Origin: Bombyx mori
Lineage: Eukaryota > Arthropoda > Insecta > Lepidoptera > Bombycidae
Direction of reading: 5' to 3'
Assembly (NCBI RefSeq): GCF_030269925.1
Contig: NC_085131.1
Span: 11,579,501-11,643,500, forward strand
Length of the DNA stretch: 64,000 bases
Numbering within the stretch: position 1 is the stretch's first letter; the number at the start of each line of letters is the position of its first letter. A program made the translations under genes and the position numbers. Shown here in pieces: positions 42,295 through 53,944 of this stretch. The notes beneath the pieces were generated by a model. That model saw only the letters and a program-made list of their open reading frames with translations, made no database searches and was not told the origin of the DNA.

Positions 42295-42577
42295 CGGCAG
42301 ACTTCGTAGAGCCTAAATCGATAAATAAAAGACCTAAGCTTTTGTATAAAATAAACTTAAAACAAACAAAAGGAATCCGTCCGACGAGGGACACATCAAA
42401 GGAAAAACAAAATTGTTATTTTTAAAATTCCAAGCATTTGCATATTTATCTACCTTTTTAGCCTTCTCTGGACTTCCACAATAATTCAACATCAAAATTA
42501 GCCAAATCGGTCCAGCCGTTCTCGTGTTTTAGCGAGACTAACGAACAGCAATTCATTTATATATAATAATATATAGA
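42295..42577 (-). mobile_element. Helitron (family E)
   Basis: CTAGCTGACCCGGCAGACTT at the left, TTAGCGAGACTAACGAACAG and ATATATAGA at the right. The base after the 5' end is C rather than T. Confidence 0.86.
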
Positions 42578-42589
42578 CAATACTTACCT

Positions 42590-42765
42590 AATCGTTAGTA
42601 GCTTTAGGGACTGTTACAGGTGGACTGGTAGTTTGAGCCCCAACCTGAGATACCTTGCAACATCTGCCCTAACAAGGTTAGTATTTCCTGAATCTAGCAC
42701 CAGATCGAAAACGCAACCTACTGAGAAGATCCGGCGAGAAACTCACTGGGTTGTGTGTCTATTTG
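42590..42765 (-). mobile_element. Jockey-type LINE (family G) 3' UTR, old
   Basis: CAACATCTGCCCTAACAAGG, AGATCCGGCGAGAAACTCAC. Diverged about 20% from the others. Confidence 0.7.
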
Positions 42766-43330
42766 GTAATTATCTGTCATCTTTCAAGGTTTCTGCGGCA
42801 CCGAAGTATGTTTGGTTTATAATAGCTATGTAGGATTGGTAAGAATGAAACTTATAAATCAAGTGTGGAAATTGTGGAATGTACCGTTAAGATGTGAGTG
42901 ATAAAAAACGGTAAGAAAGGGATAATGACAAACAGAACGACAGAGAAAAGGAAGTTAATTCTCAAAATATATTCGATATTTGAACTAGGTTTCTTGACAT
43001 TTCCAAACATTTGCACACATCACTCAGCTTGAACATAACCAATCTAGTCAGAAGTAGTTCGTTCGCGCTATCATCCGATTGAATTCTTAGCTAGACTGAA
43101 GGCAAGCTTAGTTATCCCTCGGGAGTCCTGACCTTTTCCATTTTGCGTCGTAACGATGTCACAGCTGCCGAATCCAGGATACAAGAGAGTTAATGTTATT
43201 GTCGAAATGAGGGAAGAGTTGAAATACGTATGGCTTTTTTGTAAATAAAAGTCAGACGAACATTTTATGGTAATCTTGAATTCAGGGTGTTACTTTGTGT
43301 ATGGGTGTGTGTACGGCACACGAATTTAAA
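42766..43330. other. Unassigned sequence
   Basis: Nothing recognised. Confidence 0.35.
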
Positions 43331-43718
43331 TCTAATATATAAAATTCTCGTGTCACAATGTTCGTTCCCATACTCCTCCGAAACCGCTTGACCGATTCTC
43401 ATGAAATTTTTTATGCATATTCAGTAAGCCTGAGAATCGGCTACTATCTATTTTTTATACCCCTAAGTGATTAGGGCTGTCCATCCCTAACATATTATTT
43501 TTATTTGGACATTTTTTTTGTTAGAATGAGGTATTGTGTAGTTGAATGAGGTTTTGTTATTTTTATTATATATTTCCTCATCGTTCACAGCACTACATAC
43601 CTCTTTCACTCATTTACCACATCCTTACACACTTACAATAAGTTATTTTTTTTTTTCTACACTAGAAATTCCCTAGAAATCTTATATATGGCAAAACAAT
43701 GTTTACCGGGTCAGCTAG
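43331..43718 (+). mobile_element. Helitron-like element (family L)
   Basis: A-TCTAATATATAAAATTCTC at the start, CGTGTCACAATGTTCGTTCC, and TTTACCGGGTCAGCTAG-T at the end. It shares its last 12 bases (GGGTCAGCTAG) with family E but has a different body. No coding. Confidence 0.82.
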
Positions 43719-43985
43719 TATGTATGTGCTTATTTGTGTTGTTTACGAGCATCTTCGAGAATAACAGGGATTTAGACCGTCTTATCCGGATAACAATTAT
43801 AAGTCGGCCGGTTTGAAATAATATAGGCTGTTACGGAGAGTCGTGTCTACGTCTGACTTTTTATTAGCTCACGTTTCATATAGCTACTGATGGCAATGAA
43901 CTTCATGACAGGAATACCGGTCGCCATTTTTTTTTTTGTTAATATTGTACGTATATTTTTATATCTTAAGTAATATATTATAATA

Positions 43986-44200
43986 CTAGCGACCCGCCCT
44001 CACTTCGCTTCGGAAACATTAAAACACACATGAAACAAAACAAAACAAAAAAAAAATAATAAAAAAAGTAGCCTATGTTCATCAGGGACAATGTCGGCTT
44101 CTAATGGAAAAAGAATTTTTCAAATCGGTCCAGTAGTTTCGGAGCCTATTCGAAACAAACAAACAAACAAATCTTTCCTCTTTATAATATTAAGTATAGA
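43986..44200 (-). mobile_element. Helitron-like element (families F/K hybrid ends)
   Basis: CTAGCGACCCGCCCTCAC end like family F; the other end, complemented, is TCTATACTTAATATTATAAA like family K at 14995. Contains CAAATCGGTCCAGTAGTTTC. A/T insertion site. Confidence 0.78.
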
Positions 44201-44499
44201 TATAGAGTAGTATATAAAGTTACATTAAACATTATTGCTGAACATGAGGTATTCCTTCGCCTTAATATAACACTTAAATAGTAAAAATATTATGTAAAAT
44301 ACGTTGTTATATTGAACGTACATTTACCAAGAAAATATGAGCGCAAATTGGGTTTTTGTGAATAAATGCGAGTAGTGTGAGAAAGTTTGTAAGCAATAAG
44401 TTTTGTTTGGGTACGCCTTTTAGTCAATAAGTTTGTTTTAAATTTTTCTATGTACCTAATTTATTTTTCTAGTCTAGCTCAGCGTAACCTGATATTTTG
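44201..44499. other. Unassigned sequence
   Basis: Nothing recognised. Confidence 0.35.
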
Positions 44500-44613
44500 T
44501 TTTTTTTTATTGCCCTTGTAGGCAGACGAGCATACGGCCCACCTGATGGTGAGTGGTTACCGTCGCCCATGGATTTCAGCAATGCCAGGGGAGAGCCACG
44601 CCGCTGCCTACCT
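44500..44613 (-). mobile_element. Family B LINE, 3' UTR only
   Basis: T-run, TTGCCCTTGTAGGCAGACGA, GTCGCCCATGGATTTCAGCA, ending CGCTGCCTACC. Confidence 0.88.
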
Positions 44614-44751
44614 AATTTAAAGTACTAGTGTACTCTAAAGCAATGAAACCGTGGTATTGGTGATATTTTTAACACCTCAGGAACATGGGAATTAGATGTT
44701 CGGAAATTTCAGCACTAAGAAGAACAATGAGGCCTCAACCATATGGAAGTC

Positions 44752-44897
44752 CTTTTTTTTAATTGCTTAGATAGGTGGACGAGCTCACGGCCCACCTTAT
44801 GTTAAGTGGTTAACCGAGCCCATAGACATTTGCAACGTAAATGCCGCCCCCCACCTCGAGACATGAGTTCTAAGTTCTCAGTTTTTACAGTACACTG
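44752..44897 (-). mobile_element. Bm1-like SINE, truncated, variant subfamily
   Basis: TTGCTTAGATAGGTGGACGA to CAGTTTTTACAGTACACTGA. Shares GCCGCC and the TTTTTACAGTAC change with the copy at 33170. Confidence 0.82.
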
Positions 44898-45099
44898 ATC
44901 TTTAGTTAATGTCAGTAATGTAAATTATTCTTAACAATACTAAAAATTAAAGCCCTGGAAACAATCGAGCTGTGCTTAAAAGTAATTACGACATTGTATT
45001 TTCTTCAGTGTTCGCGTGTCGTAGAAATAATTAAAACAAAATTTTTTTTTCAATCTTATTCAATATTGTCATTACAATATTACAGAGCACGCAGCACAA

Positions 45100-46557
45100 T
45101 AGTAGGGGAGCCCAAGGGGGGATTTCAGGATTTACTAAAGCGCAGCAGATTAATATACAAGTGGATACCTTTGAATATGAACCTCATAAATAAGGCCGCG
45201 CGTCCAGAATAAAGGATCAGATTAATAATAAAAAAACAAAATGTGTGCAATTCACACGTGGTAGAAGTGAAACCTTCCAAAATTAAAATACAATTATCCT
45301 AAACGTCATAAGTATATGTAAAATTTTGTCATTAGTAAATAATTGTAAGGTAGCGCCCTCTGTGAATTGATATTTTAATTTCACGTATAAGCCTAAATTA
45401 AAATTCACTACAAGAGCTTTCATACACACGTTAGTATTAAAAAATCTCACAGATGGCGCTGTATTAAATAGTATGTATATTTCTGTCTCATTCTTTGCTG
45501 GCTTCATCCTACACATTTTTGTATTTGTGTCTCTTACCTGTCGTTTTTTCCGTTGCATCCGGTTTGAAATCACAACGATTCTAAAGAAGTTTTCACTTCA
45601 AAATTTATCATCAGAAATTCTCGAGCGCGTCAGCTTAAGATAGGTTGAGTTAATTACCTGCTAAAAAGTGTATATTCCACTAATCTGACAATTTGAAAGT
45701 GACGTAAATAAAGGGGGAGGGCTACAAAGTTGTAGAAAAAAAAACGTCATCTGGACATTCTCGAGCGTGGCTCAATTTTTTTTTATTTTGATGGATTCAA
45801 GGATAACGAAAAATATATAATCTGACGATTTCCACAAGCCGTAATAAGAAAAATTCGTCGATAAAGTTGAATGCGTGCAGCTGCGTCATGCCTAAATTAT
45901 TTTCTTGCAAATACAAGGATTTTACCTAAAAAACATATTTTTTTATTTGTACGCTATTTCCTGAGCTTTCCAATTAATGAAGGTCAATGATTAAAAAAAA
46001 ATATTGTTTTTGTCAGATTAAGCGAATCCCTTTAGATAATCGTCAGATTATGAGACAGCACGTCTAGGACATAAAGATGAACCATATATGTCTTAATCTG
46101 ACGCGCTTGAATATTTCAAAATGGCGATTTTCTTTTTCATATTTTAATAATGGCCGCGAGTTTGCGTCTCATTGAAATCGTCAGATTCTTGCATGAGAGC
46201 TTTATTTAAGGTTCGCTTAAGACCGCCTAAGAAAATCTGACGCTCGATTAAATTTTTTTTTTTCATTTTCAACCCTTACTTACGACCACACCCAACATGC
46301 AAACGATCAAATTAACATACATACATTATTAAAAATATGTAGGACATTTATGCTATCAATATCTGACGCGCTCGAGTATATCCATGCAACAGTTTTTATT
46401 TATTTACAAATTAGAAAATGTATAGCCGCTTACCCCACCGATGAAAAGGTATACATTATATGACATTTTTTTTTTATTATCATCTACGCTTCGCAACCCA
46501 ATAGGTCTCTATGACGCTCGAGTAAATCCCCATTTAGCATCGTGGGCTCCCCTACTA
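45100..46557. mobile_element. TIR element with repeated CTGACG motifs (family I)
   Basis: Ends TAGTAGGGGAGCCCA (45100) and its exact complement TGGGCTCCCCTACTA (to 46557). CAA precedes and follows, or TA may be the target. The 1.46-kb body codes for nothing clear, but AATCTGACG or its complement CGTCAGATT recurs about nine times in both orientations, often next to CTCGAGCG. Part of a second copy is at 21816-22200. Superfamily unknown; a non-autonomous DNA transposon is the likely nature. Confidence 0.75.
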
Positions 46558-46668
46558 CAAGCAAGGGTCGCTCGTGACCATGAACACTCTAAAGCATTTG
46601 GAAACGATACAAAGATAGTTTTCAGTTTTCCAATTACGACAATTTCCTTAAAGTCCGCGTCTATGTGT

Positions 46669-46865
46669 TTTTATTTATTTATTTATTGCTTAAATGGGTG
46701 GTGTTATGTGGTTACTGGAGAACATAGACAATTCAACGTAAATACGCCTCCCACTTTGTGATATAAGTTCTATGGTCTGAAGTATATTTGAAACGCATTA
46801 CTGCTTCACGATGCGATGCGATGGTATCTATCCGTGTGGACTCACAAGAGGTCCTACCACCAGTC
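46669..46865 (-). mobile_element. Bm1-like SINE, internally deleted
   Basis: TTATTGCTTAAATGGGTGG joined to TGTTATGTGGTTACTGG, then ACGTAAATACGCCTCCCAC through GGTCCTACCACCAGT. Two internal gaps. Confidence 0.82.
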
Positions 46866-46869
46866 TATG

Positions 46870-47048
46870 GTGCGGGTTACGGTAGCCATCTAGGACACAA
46901 GATATTTGACAGATGCCTGAATCTCGCCAAGGACAATATCAATATAAGCTTGCATATATACAAGTTCCGAACAAGTAACCTCTGGACTGTTGGCCTACAG
47001 AGCAAATTCGCTTGGTGAAAGCTCTTTTTCTTGGTCGTTATCTCCCAA
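46870..47048 (+). repeat. Family H interspersed repeat, copy 2
   Basis: GGTAGCCATCTAGGACACAA, AAGCTTGCATATATACAAGT, TGGACTGTTGGCCTACAGAG. It starts a few bases after the SINE boundary, as family H and Bm1 also adjoin at 25 kb. Confidence 0.75.
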
Positions 47049-47440
47049 ACCGCCATAATATTTCCTTTTTTTAAACATGGTAATTCGTTCCATAATCACA
47101 CCACACCCAAAATTGAATAAGTCTAAAAACATTTAGACGCTTTCAAAGCGCTTTAATAGACACTCTACGTAATAAAATGTCGTATTTAACTTCGCGAAGA
47201 TAAAACTTCGCACCTCGGAAAAAGTTATCTGAAATTGGCCATCAGGTTTTATTCGTCTCTGGAACCTGGGTTTTTTTGTGAATCAATCGTCGGACTAAAC
47301 GAAAACCGACGGAGCGAACTGAACACGGATTTGTGTCAATCGTCAAACGATATCATGTGGATTATTGATGTCGCAAAATAATTTCGATATGAAGGCTACG
47401 ATTGTTTATGGTATCTTATACGTTACATTATTATTATGAT
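47049..47440. other. Unassigned sequence
   Basis: Nothing recognised. Confidence 0.35.
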
Positions 47441-47686
47441 TATTTTTTATTGCTTAGATGGGTGGACCAGCTCACAGCCCACCTGGTGTTAAATGGTTAC
47501 CAATGCCCATAGACATCTACACCGTAAATGCGCCACCCATCTCGACATATAAGTTCTAAGGTCTCAGTATAGTTACAACTGCTGCCCCACCCATCAAACC
47601 GAAACGCATTACTGCTTCACGGCAGAAATAGGCGGGGTGGTGGTATCTATCCGTGCGGACTCACAAAAGGTCCTACCACCAGTAAA
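47441..47686 (-). mobile_element. Bm1-like SINE, 3' portion
   Basis: TTGCTTAGATGGGTGGACCA to AAAAGGTCCTACCACCAGTA. Well conserved. Confidence 0.9.
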
Positions 47687-48355
47687 ACATAACTACATGT
47701 CCACATTATAACATGTAAACGAATCTGTCTATTCTCTTTCTTCTCTTTCTTTCCCTTTCCTTGACAGACCACTGCCTCTTTAGGCAACGTAATTCCAATA
47801 ACATCATCAATCAACAAAGTTATATTAGAGTTCCACTACACGCAGCTTTTAACACCGATAAATCAAAACATATCGTCAATTAGTTAAACGCCATTAAGAT
47901 TTCGGCCATAACTCTTGTTTGGTTCAAATCGTGTTGGCGTCTATGACTCGTGTATGCCCATTTATGCAAAATAATAAATGTACATTTTCGCGCCGTATAG
48001 TATTTTGCTCTCACTGAGTTGCTTTATCGTTTTTACTGGAATTTTTTATGTTAAGCTGTTTTTTTTTTCAATGTTTATACAATGTTTATTTTCCTCTAGC
48101 GCAGTATCGATTTTAATCGAGGATAAGTAACAAATTGTCGCAATTGCTTTTGAGCGGTACATGATTTTACAACGTATATATGTAAATTTTAAATCGTAAA
48201 ATTTTATCGATAAGTGTGTATTTACACACTATACACTGTAAGTATACTTTACATTTCTTTCGGGTTCTCGTATCCGGGAGGAGCTTTCGTGATAAACATT
48301 TGAAATTCTTCACGAATACTATTCAATGGGCCTTTGGGGGAAATTAGATTATATA
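47687..48355. other. Unassigned sequence
   Basis: Pyrimidine-rich stretch at 47728-47765. Nothing recognised. Confidence 0.35.
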
Positions 48356-48568
48356 GTAGGTACCACCGCCCTGCCTATTTCTGCCGTGAAGCAGTAATGC
48401 GTTTCGGTTTGAAAGGCGGGGCAGCCGTTGTAACTATACTGAGATCTTAGAACTTATATCTCAAGGTGGGTGGCGCATTTACGTTGTAGATGTCTATGGC
48501 TCCGGTAACCACATAACACCAGGTGGGCTGTGAGCTCGTCAACCCATATAAGCAATAAAAAAAAAAAA
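48356..48568 (+). mobile_element. Bm1-like SINE, shorter 5'-truncated copy
   Basis: Starts at GTAGGTACCACCGCCCTGCC, inside the usual boundary, and ends CATATAAGCAATAAAAAAAA. Confidence 0.88.
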
Positions 48569-49837
48569 CTAGTCTCACTAGTTTCCTGTACTACGACATA
48601 CCCGTATATTCACTAACATTGTACCGAATACTCCGTTCAAGTGATTCAATCACATAAAACGCTGAATCGCTCTAGTAATTAAATGTTTTTTTTTTTTTTT
48701 TTTTTATCTATGCTCCAGGGAGTTTTAAAGGTAATTAATTTTGCTTCGTATACTTACCTCGTGAAGTCACTCTAGAAGCTTCTGTTAGGCATAGAGTTAT
48801 TTGTTCATCCCAAAAAACGTATCACACAATGCGATTTAGAAAATAGACCACCCACCACCTCTGAATAACATATTCTCTGAAGCGACATCAAATTCACTGG
48901 CCTCCAAAATATCGCCTTACTTATTATAGAATAGACGGCGAGAACTGGAAATCATTAATAATAAAATACCAATGCGTTTTAATGATGTTCCTACTAAAGC
49001 TTATAGCGCGAAATGGTATTGTACAAAGTCGAAGGCTCCGTCACAAGCGGCTTGTTATTTAAAATCTTGTTCCACGCCGAATTACTCTGCGCCGGTATCT
49101 GTCTAGTTTCTACTTAATCTGTGTCCAGTGTTGAATTGACTCTCGTTAGGGGCGCACGTGCCTATCGCGCGCTTTTGACTTTCCGGAACACGTGACGATC
49201 AAAGTTAAAAGTTTATTTATTTCTTTATTTAAAACGTATTTACGTGTTTTATTGTTTTTAGTGAGCATTCCAATGTGATTGTGAAGTTCAACTCGGGAAT
49301 GTGTGTTTGGTGATTTTTTTATCTCTTATTTTGGGAAAGCATTAAGATTGTGAGTAGCTTTACTTATTAAAAAAAGAATTTATTCTAATTCATGTAAAAT
49401 AATTTATTTTGTTTGAAGTGTTTAATAAATGCGTTTTATCTTAAATCCGATTTTGAAAAAATGTTATACTTTTAAATATTTTCGGACCTTGAATGTAATA
49501 AAATAAATATTTGCATTTGTTTATTTTTAGGTTTTAGTATTTATTCATAATGCTACAATTTCCCAGTGAAAATTGGAATTGAAACAAATACTACTATTGC
49601 AATAAACACGAATAATAAACTAGCTATTGTGAACCAAACTATGTATTAATTTTAAATATTACTAATGTTGAAATCTCGAAAGTGGATTTTTGTGGGTACG
49701 TGTATGGTCAGTTTTTTTTAGGATTCAACATCTAGCCTATAATTTTCAGCTAAATAATAATAATAATAAAAGTAGAATCGTTTGTTAGAAACATAAAAAC
49801 ACGAGGACATTAACAAGGATATACAGAAAAAACAATT

Positions 49838-49860
<23 letters not shown>
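48569..49860. other. Unassigned, with a possible promoter/exon near 49.15-49.35 kb
   Basis: A 21-T run lies at 48686. 49150-49195 has two CACGTG boxes and CTATCGCGCGC. ATTGTTTTTAG before GTGAGCATTCC could be an acceptor (49250s) and AAGATTGTGAGTAG a donor (49345). No coding frame supports it, so this is only a hint. Confidence 0.25.
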
Positions 49861-49865
<5 letters not shown>

Positions 49866-49869
<4 letters not shown>

Positions 49870-50305
49870 CCTTCCTAAGCTGATAGCCCTAGCGGCTATG
49901 TCAGCGTAGCCCTAACTTTAGTAGGTGAGCTCACGGGGCTTGAACCTGACGTTGTTGCTAACACGAACCTAAGCAAGAGCCGTGCTTCGCAGAATCTACC
50001 ACCGGATCGGAAACGCGACCCACTGAGAAGTTCCGGCGAGAAACTCAGTGGGCTGTGTCTGAGAGTTAATTTACTCGTCGAGCCCTTCGTCGCAAGCGAC
50101 GGGTTCGACGAGAACGGTGACCGGTGCTTGAAGTACCTAAAAGCACCGTTAGTGGATCGGGAGGATCCGAGATGACGTGTTTTGGGCGACGTCGACTGTT
50201 TTCCATTCTGTCCGCAGGATCGGGAATGTAGTTACCGGCGGCCACGATGAGAGGGTTCTCGTGTCGTGCCGCTTTATCGAAGTGGCGCATGGACGCCGAC
50301 TGCAG
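49866..50305 (-). mobile_element. Jockey-type LINE (family G), 3' UTR plus coding end
   Basis: T-run, CCTTCCTAAGCTGATAGCCC, CACCGGATCGGAAACGCGAC, then coding 50066-50290 on the minus strand: MRHFDKAARHENPLIVAAGN, YIPDPADR, ending RRVN-stop. Matches the copy at 40068-40499 but with a diverged C-terminal tail. Confidence 0.87.
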
Positions 50306-50879
50306 ATACTTTTTTTATCGTTGTCAGCTTAGAAGCTTAGAAGTGACAGTTTAGCATTATCTATCCGAAATGGATGCAATGAACAGTTATTATTGCTATA
50401 AATAATTAGTTTATTAATTAATTAGCTTATTAAATAAATATTGATATACTTACTTGACTTTGAAATGATGAAAAATAAAACGCCTTTTTGTGGGCAATGG
50501 CAAGAAATGTCAATAAAATGTAGACAGACTACTAAAGACGTTTTTCCTTTTGTCTTATTCGGGTAAAAGACGAATTTAAAAACGATATTCGGCGTGATGA
50601 CATCTCTTTTACATAAATACCACGCCGCGCCAGTCCCAGGGTCACTTACTAAAAAGTTTAAAGTTCTAGCATATCGCACCTTTAAAATTGAAGTGACTAA
50701 ATATTTCAAGAAAATTAGGTTTGTTTTTCGAACTTCGACTTTATAAAATTAATGGTCTATTTTAGTTCAGAAAAGGACAAACGTACTCTTTCTGTCTCTT
50801 TTAAATCAATCGCATACCTTAAAGTATTATAATCAAAAAACTAAAAAAATTCTAGTTCTTCAATTACTTGTGGTTTTTT
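50306..50879. other. Unassigned; 95-aa minus frame
   Basis: 50422-50709 is open on the minus strand, no domain recognised. TAAAGGTGCGATATA-type strings occur on both sides of the SINE at 50880 (GCATATCGCACCTTTAAAATTG at 50670s in two parts and TCTAAAGGTGCGATATAACG at 51210s), an inverted pair. Confidence 0.35.
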
Positions 50880-51123
50880 TACTGGTGGTAGGACCTCTTG
50901 TGAGTCCACGCGGGTGGGTACCACCACCCTGCCTATTTCTGCCGTGAATCAGTAATGCGTTTCGGTTTGAAGGCTGGGGCAGTTTTGTAACTAAACTTGA
51001 GACCTTAGAACTTATATAACAAGGTGGGTGGCGCATTTACGTTGTCGATGTCTATGGGCTCCAGTAACCACTTAACATCAGGTGGGCTGTGAGCTCGTAC
51101 ACCCATCTAAGCAATAAAAAAAT
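50880..51123 (+). mobile_element. Bm1-like SINE, 3' portion
   Basis: ACTGGTGGTAGGACCTCTTG through CATCTAAGCAATAAAAAA. The A-tail has TAAATAAA interruptions. Confidence 0.9.
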
Positions 51124-51361
51124 AAATAAAAAACTAAAAAAAATACAATTCTACAATTACATTTTTGGAGCTTAGCAATAAAACGCGAATTTTGAATTGA
51201 ACCACTTCAATTCTAAAGGTGCGATATAACGTTATGAGTTTGAACGATTAATGATTTTTTACAACTGATTTCTCGCGTTCACTGACCCGACGACGTGGAT
51301 ATTTGCCTGCCAAATCATTGATCGATACGGTACTTTAAAAAAATAAACACGTTCTAGATCG

Positions 51362-51483
51362 CTATACGAGCTTATGAGCCATCTGGTGTTAAGTAACCAA
51401 AGTTTCAGCCGTACTTTGTAATCACTGTCTCATCCTTCAAACTTAATGACTTCATGGCGGCAGTAATAGACAGGGCGGCATAA
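51362..51483 (-). mobile_element. Decayed Bm1-like SINE
   Basis: CGAGCTTATGAGCCATCTGG, TCATCCTTCAAACTTAATG, CGGCAGTAATAGACAGGGCG follow the SINE on the minus strand with deletions. Confidence 0.55.
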
Positions 51484-51529
51484 ATAGGCTCACCTTTTTT
51501 GTCACGATGAAATCGCCAGATTTCCGTTC

Positions 51530-51965
51530 TCCACTGGGGATGGGGCGCGGGGCATGTCGGGTCGAACTGACTAAAACCTCCTGTCACTCAACAACCCACT
51601 TCCGAACTCGTGAAAAGGCAAAGGGTGGAAAGTGAAGTGTTTAGTGCGGAGCTCTCCCATCACTCTCCCCCTCGGGACGCCGGACCGGCGGTCGACGGCG
51701 CCACGACCCCCAACCCTCTCAGTCGGCAGGCTATCCGAAGCCCGCCTTGATGGCGCCGTTTAGACTAGGCTATCCTACGGAATACCCCAATGGGTCAGAA
51801 CCTGCGTGGGTCGAGGATAGTCGGCCTTCCATCACCCAGATGTTCTTGCGTAAAACGCGTGCAGAGCAGCTTGCACGTCGTCTTCTTAGGCCCCACTCGC
51901 CGGTCCCCAGACCGTAATGTCAGGGGGGCCCGCTCTCCGGCACCTAGGCATCTTTCGTGCGGGTA
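51530..51965 (-). repeat. GC-rich block, possibly a LINE 3' UTR
   Basis: Clearly GC-richer than its flanks, with CCCTCGGGACGCCGGACCGG, CACCCAGATGTTCTTGCGTA and GCAGCTTGCACGTCGTCTTC. No open frame. The strings look like those of repeated lepidopteran LINE ends but I cannot place it firmly. Confidence 0.4.
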
Positions 51966-52530
51966 GATAAGTATACTAATGTTAATTCAATATTTACATA
52001 AACGAATGGTTTATATACCTAATAATAATTTACCTTTTCTTCTTCTTCTTGTCCTTATTCCACGTTACTTGGGGTCGGGGCAGCGTGTCCTTTTATCCTG
52101 CTGCATAGGTGTTTGGCATAAGTTTTACGACCCACCGCCTGCCTGTTATATCCCCATATATTTATTGCAACGTTCTACGAGGGTTTTTTTTTCTGTTTTT
52201 TCTTTCTGTGTTTGTTTTAGGTACGCAATTCGTTTTCGTTTCTGTGATTTGCATTTTGTTATTATAAATATGAACACTAAAATTTAAATTCTCAAATACC
52301 AAAAAGACTAATTTACCTACCGCAGTAGTAATTAAAAAATAACCGTCTCTATAGAAAGCGAAAACTGACATTTAAAAAAATATTGAATTCTTGTCTATTA
52401 AGTCAAAACAATAAAATTATTGTTTTTATAGTTGTTCGATACGTATGACAATTTAAATTTAAAAAAGTATTCTGAATGATTACATGTCAGGTTAAAGTAT
52501 TCTTTATATTTTTTATTACTCTTTACTATT
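51966..52530. other. Unassigned sequence
   Basis: 102- and 69-aa frames without motifs. Nothing recognised. Confidence 0.35.
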
Positions 52531-52539
52531 TTTTATTTA

Positions 52540-52890
52540 CCTGCCTGCCAGGAGCACCGAGGGTCTGGCTTCACCCCAACTGGAAGGCTAGCTCACGGGG
52601 CTGAGCCTCAAAGATTTCTAAGAATTCTGCAAATATCTGGCCAAGCAATACTAGTGCTTCGCTGCATATACCAATGACTCGGAATCGCGACCCACTGAGA
52701 AGATCCGGCGAGAAACTCAATGGCTTGCATCTGTGGGTTAACTTACATGTTTAACCCTTCATCGCATTCGACGATGCCGGTGAGGGGTGCTTGGAATGCC
52801 TAAAATAACCGAGAATGGATCGGGAGGTCCCGAAATAACATGTCTAAGGCGACGATGGGTGTTTGTTGCCCCGTCGTCTGGGTCAGGGAT
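52540..52890 (-). mobile_element. Jockey-type LINE (family G), old
   Basis: GGAAGGCTAGCTCACGGGGC, CCCACTGAGAAGATCCGGCG, GGATCGGGAGGTCCCGAAAT. Coding end is unreadable. Confidence 0.72.
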
Positions 52891-53268
52891 GTAACTTACT
52901 ATTCTATATGTTTGCTTTTCACTCAAGTTCTCCTAAACGGGTGGACCCAATTTGTTAAGATCAATTAAAGAAACATTTTGGGCACGTTTAAGTGTTGGTC
53001 CTTCGATAGATTTACAATTGGACCCGGTAGGCGGTTCTGCAATCGCGTTCTAGATTCAAGATAAGAAGATCAGATTTCAAGGTAGTTCTACGTCTTCCGG
53101 GCCCTTTAGCTTTAATGTGTTACAATTATACGATATTTAAATAGCTTTATTTATTATCATTAATAGATTAGAATAGATTAGAACCAAATGAGAAGAACTA
53201 GTCCGTCAATTTAGAGCTATAAGCAATGATATTTTTTTGAGATCCAACTTTAACTATCTACTATCAAA
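52891..53268. other. Unassigned sequence
   Basis: Nothing recognised. Confidence 0.35.
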
Positions 53269-53269
53269 A

Positions 53270-53468
53270 TGATTAAGCTGATAGCCTTGAGACTCGAGAG
53301 GCTATGTCAGCGTAACCGGGCGAGTAGGTGAGCTCACGGGGCTTGAACCTGACGTTGTTGCTAACACGAACCCAAGCAAGAGCCGTGCTTCGCAGAATCT
53401 ACCACCAGATCGGAAACGCGACCCACTGAGAGGATCCGGCGAGAAACTCAGTGGGCTGTGTCTGTTTT
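53270..53468 (-). mobile_element. Jockey-type LINE (family G) 3' UTR
   Basis: TAAGCTGATAGCCTTGAGAC with a small CTCGAGAG duplication, then GGTGAGCTCACGGGGCTTGA through AACTCAGTGGGCTGTGTC. Lacks the T-run at the left. Confidence 0.82.
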
Positions 53469-53944
53469 TGGGTTGAGTTTGGTTGAGTTTAATTCTATAT
53501 CATATTCGACTACCAATAACGCTAAAGCAGATGAATCAAAATGAAAGCCTTTTCCAGAACGTACCACGTGTCATCGTTGAAGTATAGTTGCATTTGAACC
53601 CGCAAAGATAAGTACGGAATTTGATATTTATTTACAGCATATTAAGGGTGAGATTAGATCGTTGAGGATATATGATCTTTTGGGGTCGAAGGTTCCGAGA
53701 TCGGTATAATGTAGTAACAAATCTAAGGATTTTATTAGCGTTTCGGAAATGCCCCGTAGCCTTATAAGAGCTGACAAAGGGAAACTGGGCGAGTTTGACT
53801 TTTCTCATTTTTTAATACATTGCAGCGTCCTTTTGTGTCATACATGCGCTCAATTACCGTATTATTCCAAATTTATTAGGAAAAAAAGAATATTTTTTTT
53901 CGATAATTTGTTCGTAATCATTGTTTACAAAGAATTTGAATTTC
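53469..53944. other. Unassigned sequence
   Basis: A 71-aa frame (53749-53964) has no motif. Confidence 0.35.

Noticed and set aside
45994..46380. Regulatory operator array of CGTCAGATT sites for a host gene
   Set aside because: The sites fall inside a TIR-bounded element and recur in a second copy, so they belong to the transposon.
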